A stretch of 27,351 nucleotides of DNA, taken from a virus. The stretch's first letter is position 1. The number at the start of each line of letters is the position of its first letter. Below the pieces are notes generated by a model. The model was not told the origin of the DNA. It saw nothing but the letters and a program-made list of their open reading frames with translations, and ran no database searches. The position numbers and the translations under genes were made by a program. The stretch is from the IMG/VR virus record IMGVR_UViG_3300038648_000021, positions 1 to 27,351 of that record; one strand, 5' to 3'. Positions 23,372-27,351 of this stretch are shown here, piece after piece.

Positions 23372-23818
23372 GTGATCAAAAACAACGATCTTAGCGGCGC
23401 ACCGATGCCGCGTGTGTGTGTAGTTTTTGAAGGAGCGGTTGCATTCCTGGACAGTAAGGACGAGAGGCTGTTCACGAAGCTACTGGAGAAGGAGCACTAC
23501 GGTGCCGCCCTCCAGCTCTTCAAGCTTAACGAACTTGCAGTCAAGGTGATCTGGGACCGGGCCTGGAAGTATGACCTGCGCATCGACATCATCACATACT
23601 TCGGCGGGGATGAATTCGCGGAGGCGATACGAGCATCCCTTGAGGCCGAGGAACTACCGTTCAACAACGTGTGGTACACGCGCCCGGACATCCTTGCGCG
23701 GAAGGCTACCTGGACACAGGACCTGCAGAGGATCTATGATCCGTTTGAGGCACACGTAGGTCTGTTCGGCCAGAAGGGCCGGTATCTTACCGACATCAAC
23801 CAGATTGGGAGGGCATGA
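23372..23818 (+). CDS. HAD-like protein, catalytic motif apparently degenerate
   Basis: A protein of 148 residues. Start GTG 23372 has GGAAGGAGGG directly before it. The strand PRVCVVFEGAVAFLDSKD is where HAD phosphatases have D-x-D; here the first acidic residue is Glu and the second is absent, so activity is doubtful. Later come a strand-helix pair, IDIITYFGGDEFAEAIRASL, and WYTRPDILARKATWTQDLQ and GLFGQKGRYLTDINQIGR, a layout I associate with small actinophage HAD-like proteins. It opens the second block, and its stop comes 1 base before the next gene. The assignment is from fold pattern only. Confidence 0.5.
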   Translation: MIKNNDLSGAPMPRVCVVFEGAVAFLDSKDERLFTKLLEKEHYGAALQLFKLNELAVKVIWDRAWKYDLRIDIITYFGGDEFAEAIRASLEAEELPFNNVWYTRPDILARKATWTQDLQRIYDPFEAHVGLFGQKGRYLTDINQIGRA

Positions 23819-23819
23819 C

Positions 23820-24023
23820 ATGGAGTTGGAAATTTTTGAGATACGGTGTGCGAGATGCCCAGCAGTAGAGGTCATCGGTGAAGAGGGCGAGGAGCACTAC
23901 TGGTCATGGGTGTACCCAGACCATCGAAAGAAGAAGTGCTTCCCCGTCTGTTTCAACTGCGTGACGGTCGATGACCTAGAGGACATCCCTCCATACAACC
24001 CGGCCGAAGAGAACTACTTCTGA
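23820..24023 (+). CDS. Small zinc-finger-like protein
   Basis: A protein of 67 residues with CARC near the N-terminus and CFNC near residue 45, plus HYWSWVYPDH between them, a zinc-ribbon arrangement. The rest is strongly acidic (VIGEEGEEH, DDLEDIPPYNPAEENYF). ATG 23820 has GGGAGGG 3-9 bases upstream; an in-frame TTG at 23805 is less likely. The stop overlaps the next start (TGATG). Role unknown; in a replication operon it may bind nucleic acid or a host protein. Confidence 0.65.
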   Translation: MELEIFEIRCARCPAVEVIGEEGEEHYWSWVYPDHRKKKCFPVCFNCVTVDDLEDIPPYNPAEENYF

Positions 24024-24460
24024 TGAACCCGGCAAGCCTAATCGACACACTGAAGTACCTGGACGCTGAAGCAGCGGCTGGACACTTCAAGGGTAGGAGC
24101 GGTGCGCTCAGCGTGCTCCGCTACCTAGCGACGAACTCGTGGCACAGGTACCCCAACCCTGAGGGACAGCCACCGGGCACCGTACTCTACGGTAAGTCTG
24201 CGTACAAGATCATCGCTCGGGACACAGCCATCGCGTACAGCTCCGTCAAGATCCACGTTGGGTGGCTGGAAGATAACCAGTGGCTGGCCCTCGGTGAGCA
24301 GGAGCACGACGCGCGTGGCTACGCGATGCAACACAGGATCAGGTTGCGGCTGGACCCAACCGGACACGAGTACCGCGAGGACCACAGGAAAATGTGGGCA
24401 GACCTGGCGGCAGATTCTAGCTCCAGGAAGAGTCAGAATATAGCTCCAGGCCGGGGCTAG
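24023..24460 (+). CDS. Winged-helix DNA-binding protein
   Basis: A protein of 145 residues. Residues about 30-95 read as a helix-turn-helix/winged-helix domain: SGALSVLRYLATNSWHR, YKIIARDTAIAYSSVKIHV and GWLEDNQWLALGEQEHD, where the second stretch holds the recognition helix. This pattern is shared with phage replication initiators (O-protein type N-domains) and with simple regulators. The C-terminal tail is basic and polar. It starts in a TGATG overlap. The last codons lie inside a hairpin. Being upstream of RNase HI, helicase and primase, it could be an initiator or a regulator of this operon; I cannot decide between them. Confidence 0.6.
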   Translation: MNPASLIDTLKYLDAEAAAGHFKGRSGALSVLRYLATNSWHRYPNPEGQPPGTVLYGKSAYKIIARDTAIAYSSVKIHVGWLEDNQWLALGEQEHDARGYAMQHRIRLRLDPTGHEYREDHRKMWADLAADSSSRKSQNIAPGRG

Positions 24461-24466
24461 AATCTG
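24411..24466 (+). terminator. Long-stem hairpin over the end of the winged-helix gene
   Basis: CAGATTCTAGCTCC (24411-24424) pairs with GGGGCTAGAATCTG (24453-24466) over 14 bp with one G-U pair. The 28-base loop contains a second copy of TAGCTCCAGG (24441-24450; first copy 24418-24427). The stop codon of the winged-helix gene lies within the 3' arm. It may be an attenuator, an RNA processing site or a protein-binding site. No U-tract follows. Confidence 0.55.
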
Positions 24467-24524
24467 GCTCACAGGTACTAGGGATTAAAAGATAACCAGG
24501 GATAGAGACTACAGGAGGCACGTT

Positions 24525-25010
24525 GTGGCTAAGACTAGAGGTAGTAGGTTCGATAGTTATTCAGAGGATGGTGAGTCCAAACCTTCGTCGAGGGGTAACG
24601 GCTGGTCGGACAAGCCTAGGACACCGAAGACACCCTACGACCCAGACAAGTGCCCGGCTGGGTATGACCCTGAGGTGTGGAGTCTGGGACTGCTGTTCGA
24701 CCAGCTAGCCAAGAAGCGTGGGGTAACTCTCGCGGCCAGGATGCCAGTCATCCACGGGGTGCTGCTCAAGAGGTTCGCCAGGTTCCGCGAGCTGGTGCAG
24801 GAGAAGCCTCACATGCTGCTGAATTCTAAGGGAGACATCCCCCCGTGGACTGAGTTCGTGTCGGCCACCATCAGGGCATACTGGACCCCAGGCTTTTTCG
24901 GCTCCGAGTACGACGAGTACGCCCTGGATGACTACTGTGACACTTTCTTCTACTACGGCGAGCAGGTCAGAGCACACGCGAAGAACGTTCGGGAGGGGAG
25001 GATCAAGTGA
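24525..25010 (+). CDS. Hypothetical protein in replication operon
   Basis: A protein of 161 residues. The first 50 residues are polar, basic and probably disordered (Ser/Lys/Arg/Pro-rich, GWSDKPRTPKTPYDPDK). The rest is helical (VWSLGLLFDQLAKKRGVTL, LLKRFARFRELVQEKP) and ends in an acidic aromatic region (SEYDEYALDDYCDTFFYYG) followed by a basic tail. No known motif. GTG 24525 has AGGAGG 11 bases before it; a TTG two bases earlier is in another frame. The stop overlaps the RNase HI start as GTGA. Its place between the winged-helix protein and RNase HI suggests a replication accessory role, which is inference. Confidence 0.65.
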   Translation: MAKTRGSRFDSYSEDGESKPSSRGNGWSDKPRTPKTPYDPDKCPAGYDPEVWSLGLLFDQLAKKRGVTLAARMPVIHGVLLKRFARFRELVQEKPHMLLNSKGDIPPWTEFVSATIRAYWTPGFFGSEYDEYALDDYCDTFFYYGEQVRAHAKNVREGRIK

Positions 25011-25453
25011 CCAGGCGTATCAAGCGGCCGAAGAGGATCTACTACACGGATGGTTCGTGTCACCCCAACCCTGGCCCCGGTGGCTGGGCAGTGGTCCTCG
25101 ACTGTGAGCTGGTAGCCTCTGGCCACGAACGGAAGTCCACCAACCAGCGGATGGAGCTGGTAGCCCTTACGGTAGCGTTGCGCCTTGCTGGAGCTGCGCC
25201 AGGACGTACTGAGATCCGAGCGGATAGCATGTACGCCCTGGACGTCCCGAAGTACGGCGGCACCTGGCAGAGACACGGGTGGACAAGGAAGTCTGGCCCC
25301 CTGAAGAATCTCGATTTGATCAAGCCGCTGTACGAGGCGTACCTTGGAGCTGGAGACGTGACTCTAACCCACGTACGAGGCCATCAGGGAATCCTGGGCA
25401 ACGAGATCGTGGATAAGTATGCGGCACTAGCTAGGCTGGAGGGCCTTAGATGA
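25007..25453 (+). CDS. rnhA: Ribonuclease HI
   Basis: A protein of 148 residues, the normal length of RNase HI, which cuts RNA in RNA-DNA hybrids and can remove primers or R-loops during phage replication. All active-site residues are present: Asp15 in YTDGSC, Glu50 in NQRMELVAL, Asp73 in RADSMYA and Asp136 in GNEIVDKYA, plus His126 in VRGHQG. The substrate-handling WQRHGWTRKSG region is also present. Start GTG 25007 overlaps the upstream stop (GTGA) after GGGAGGGGAGG. It lies directly before the helicase and overlaps it (ATGA). Assignment is confident. Confidence 0.95.
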   Translation: MTRRIKRPKRIYYTDGSCHPNPGPGGWAVVLDCELVASGHERKSTNQRMELVALTVALRLAGAAPGRTEIRADSMYALDVPKYGGTWQRHGWTRKSGPLKNLDLIKPLYEAYLGAGDVTLTHVRGHQGILGNEIVDKYAALARLEGLR

Positions 25454-26763
25454 GGAACCTTGGACGAGAGATCATAGCCAACATTCTGCGTGTCAAGACT
25501 CCTGCGATGAAGGCATTCCTCGAAGCAGGGTTCAACATGGAGTGGCTCAAGGATAGCGTTGACCTGTCCCGTGCCGCTGTCTTCAGTGAGACTGACCTGG
25601 AAGCCTACACGTTCATCGTCAAGCACTATCTGTCCGAGCGCGAGGTTCCCTCGACTGGCTTCTTCCGCTTCAATTACCCGGCCGAGACCTTCCGCCTACC
25701 CGAGAGTGACGTCACCACTAACGAGCTGGTGGCTGCCGCTTCATCCTGGCGGTACGAGGTACAGATCAGGACGTACGGCGGGGACTTCATTGACCTCGTT
25801 GAGTCCGGTAAGTTTGAGGACGCCCAGGCTGTCACCCGGGAGATCACGAAGATAAGGGTCGCCAACTCAACTAAGAATATCCACATAGTCTGGGACGGTA
25901 AAGAATACGACCTTGACCCACGTATCAACCGCGAGATCAATCAGGGTGTGCTCACTGGTATTGAGGCACTAGACGCCGACTTCACCGGCTGGCAGCCTGG
26001 TGACCTCGTTACATACCTTGGCCGTGAGAAGGCAGGCAAGACCTCCTTCTTCCTGAAGAGTTCGCTTGCCACCTATTTCAACGAGGAGGTGCCCAGGAAG
26101 ATCCTGTTCGTGTCGGTAGAGATTGCGGCTGGTAATGACCCATCACGTCCTGGCATCGCGGACAGGCTTGACGCCTTCTCCGCAGGCGTTAGCTTCAAGG
26201 ACTACTCACGTGGCCGCCTATCATGGGACCACGAGGCAATGAACCGCCTGATAAAGGCTCGCGCCGAGATGGACCTGCCCGGGGAGTACCACATCATCCA
26301 GCCAGTCGGAACCTACACGATCCTGGACTTGGAGAATGACATCGAGACCTACGAGCCTGATGTCGTCTACGTCGATGGCTTCTACATGATGACGGACATC
26401 GAGACTGGCAAGGGTGGTGGCGACTGGCAGGGGCACGACAACCTGGCTAAGGCATTCAAGTTCCTCGCCATGCGTAAGAAGATCGTGCTGCTGACTAGCA
26501 CCCAGGTACGTGCGAAGCAGTTGTCCGGCAAGAAGAAAGAGATCGAGGGCCACGCGATGATGGGTGGTACCGGACTGAACATGTGGAGCGACATGGTACT
26601 CGGCGTCAACATCGACGACGATAAGGTAACGCACACAATTACATGCAGTGCTAGCCGCACCGGCTACCTGCCTACCGTACGTGGCACGTGGGACTGGAGC
26701 ACGTGTACGTTTAATGGGGCCGAGGAAGTACCCGAGTCCGAAGAATTCGAGGAGACTTACTAA
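25450..26763 (+). CDS. DnaB-like replicative helicase
   Basis: A protein of 437 residues. The first 150 residues form an N-terminal domain (VKTPAMKAFLEAGFNMEWL, YTFIVKHYLSEREVPS). The RecA-like ATPase core begins with TGIEALDADFTGWQPGDLV, then Walker A GREKAGKTS (about residues 191-199), ILFVSVEI, Walker B VVYVDGFYMM, and the sensor-like STQVRAKQ and GGTGLNMWSDMVLGV, in the order of DnaB/RecA-type helicases. Length fits DnaB. It unwinds DNA at the fork and would act with the primase two genes on. The start is in an ATGA overlap with rnhA and the stop in a TAATG overlap. Confident for RecA-fold ATPase, fairly confident for DnaB. Confidence 0.88.
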   Translation: MRNLGREIIANILRVKTPAMKAFLEAGFNMEWLKDSVDLSRAAVFSETDLEAYTFIVKHYLSEREVPSTGFFRFNYPAETFRLPESDVTTNELVAAASSWRYEVQIRTYGGDFIDLVESGKFEDAQAVTREITKIRVANSTKNIHIVWDGKEYDLDPRINREINQGVLTGIEALDADFTGWQPGDLVTYLGREKAGKTSFFLKSSLATYFNEEVPRKILFVSVEIAAGNDPSRPGIADRLDAFSAGVSFKDYSRGRLSWDHEAMNRLIKARAEMDLPGEYHIIQPVGTYTILDLENDIETYEPDVVYVDGFYMMTDIETGKGGGDWQGHDNLAKAFKFLAMRKKIVLLTSTQVRAKQLSGKKKEIEGHAMMGGTGLNMWSDMVLGVNIDDDKVTHTITCSASRTGYLPTVRGTWDWSTCTFNGAEEVPESEEFEETY

Positions 26764-26969
26764 TGCAAGAGATCAGGATACAGATAACGGTGCTGAACGA
26801 GGACGATAGTGCGTCACTAATGAGCTGGCCGCTCGATGACGAGGAGCATAACATCTACCGCACCTTGCTCACTAACAATTTTGGCGAGCCAGAGGAGGCC
26901 TTCTACACCGCTGATGGTGTCGAAGCCATTGACGAGGCAGTCCAGCCCGAGCACGTGATCGTACTCTAA
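26763..26969 (+). CDS. Small acidic protein between helicase and primase
   Basis: A protein of 68 residues, strongly acidic (NEDDSASLMSWPLDDEEH, EAIDEAVQPEHVIVL) with a beta-type start (EIRIQITVL). TAATG overlaps at both ends tie it to the helicase and the primase. No family recognised. It may be a small partner of either enzyme; this is inference from position. Confidence 0.65.
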   Translation: MQEIRIQITVLNEDDSASLMSWPLDDEEHNIYRTLLTNNFGEPEEAFYTADGVEAIDEAVQPEHVIVL

Positions 26970-27351
26970 TGACCTGGCAGAAGCGGGCCCACCGAGGGAG
27001 GTCACCTGTCCCCGGCGACATCGTGGCCGCCCTAGGTGAGCTTGGCTTCACCGAGATCCACGAGGACAACGGCGAGGTCAAGGTCCTCTGCCCCTACCAC
27101 AATGACCACAGCATTGGCACCTTCAGCATCAACGCGAAGTCAGGGGTCAACCACTGCTTCAGTTGCGGCGAGAGTGGGCAGTTCGTGCGCGTCGTTGAGA
27201 CGGTCAAGGGCTGGGGCTGGGAGAAGTCTGCACTCTGGTGCCAGACCCGTGCTCTAAAGGGCGCACAACGCATTGTGGAGCCGTCTGAGCCACGTTCTGG
27301 GCCGGTGGACACCACCCAGCAGATCAATGAGGCTTCACTGGCCCTCTTCAC
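26969..27351 (+). CDS. DNA primase N-terminal part, CHC2 zinc finger, cut by window edge
   Basis: The frame runs from ATG 26969 (TAATG overlap) to the window end without a stop, giving 127 residues. VLCPYHNDHSIGTFSINA followed by NHCFSCGESG is the CHC2-type zinc finger of DnaG-like primases (C-P-x-H ... C-x-x-C), which recognises the template. The upstream helix VPGDIVAALGELGF is also usual. The catalytic Toprim part would lie beyond the window. Next to the DnaB-like helicase this is the expected partner. Confident for the zinc finger; full-length primase is inference. Confidence 0.88.
   Translation, partial: MTWQKRAHRGRSPVPGDIVAALGELGFTEIHEDNGEVKVLCPYHNDHSIGTFSINAKSGVNHCFSCGESGQFVRVVETVKGWGWEKSALWCQTRALKGAQRIVEPSEPRSGPVDTTQQINEASLALF

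Noticed and set aside
1-27351. CRISPR arrays, tRNA or rRNA genes, insertion sequences, integrase or attachment sites
   Set aside because: I looked for regular spaced repeats, cloverleaf-like intergenic sequence and transposase or integrase motifs and saw none. Intergenic gaps are too short for most of these.

Overview
The window is a continuous piece of a tailed, contractile-tail (myovirus-type) bacteriophage genome, or a prophage of one. The contractile apparatus is clear from a tail sheath, a T4 gp19-type tail tube, a tape measure protein, and a baseplate set of hub, spike, gp25, gpJ and gpI types. Moderate-to-high GC, GTG/TTG start use, TAGAAT/TAGCAT-type -10 elements and actinophage-style tape-measure and tail-fibre modules suggest an actinobacterial host. 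The host is inference; nothing in the window proves it. Almost every base is coding and nearly all genes lie on the + strand, joined by ATGA, TGATG or TAATG overlaps.

Layout. 1-1192: end of the head/neck region (a truncated gene, a GNAT-like protein, a probable connector, a zinc-ribbon protein). 1266-4247: a tail-terminator-like candidate, sheath, tube. 4246-4297: a strong hairpin with a competing alternative fold. 4322-5997: a T4 gp26-like chaperone with a split Cys/His site, a tiny ORF without an ATG, and a second tail tube paralogue. 6000-6200: a lone reverse-strand small gene. 6253-9795: tape measure carrying an NlpC/P60 domain and a second muralytic-like domain. 9795-15025: baseplate (CIS_tube-like protein with a 24-glycine run, LysM/gpX-like protein, hub, spike with two HxH motifs, gp25, gpJ). 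15027-22101: gpI-like and receptor-binding proteins rich in jelly-roll, CBM, PA14, FN3 and LamG-like modules. 22118-22453: a small membrane protein (holin candidate). 22514-23278: an AT-hook protein with its own promoter candidate. 23285-23342: two stem-loops that close the structural block. 23372-27351: start of a replication block (HAD-like protein, zinc ribbon, winged-helix protein, an unknown, RNase HI, DnaB-like helicase, a small acidic protein, and a CHC2 zinc-finger primase cut by the window edge).

How the parts work together. The sheath and main tube form the contractile tail around the tape measure. The gp26-like protein and the tiny ORF after it probably act in baseplate hub assembly. 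The second tube paralogue lies where a low-copy tube-initiation ring would be expected. The CIS_tube plus LysM pair, hub, spike, gp25, gpJ and gpI follow the order of the phage-like extracellular contractile injection systems (Afp/PVC). The fibre genes supply surface glycan recognition, and the tape measure supplies wall hydrolysis during injection. After the terminator pair the window turns to DNA replication: primase, helicase and RNase HI in one overlapping operon.

The most distinctive points are the duplicated tail tube, the reverse-strand gene wedged between that duplicate and the tape measure, the two-state hairpin after the main tube gene, and the tiny ORF that seems to need a CTG or TTG start or a frameshift.
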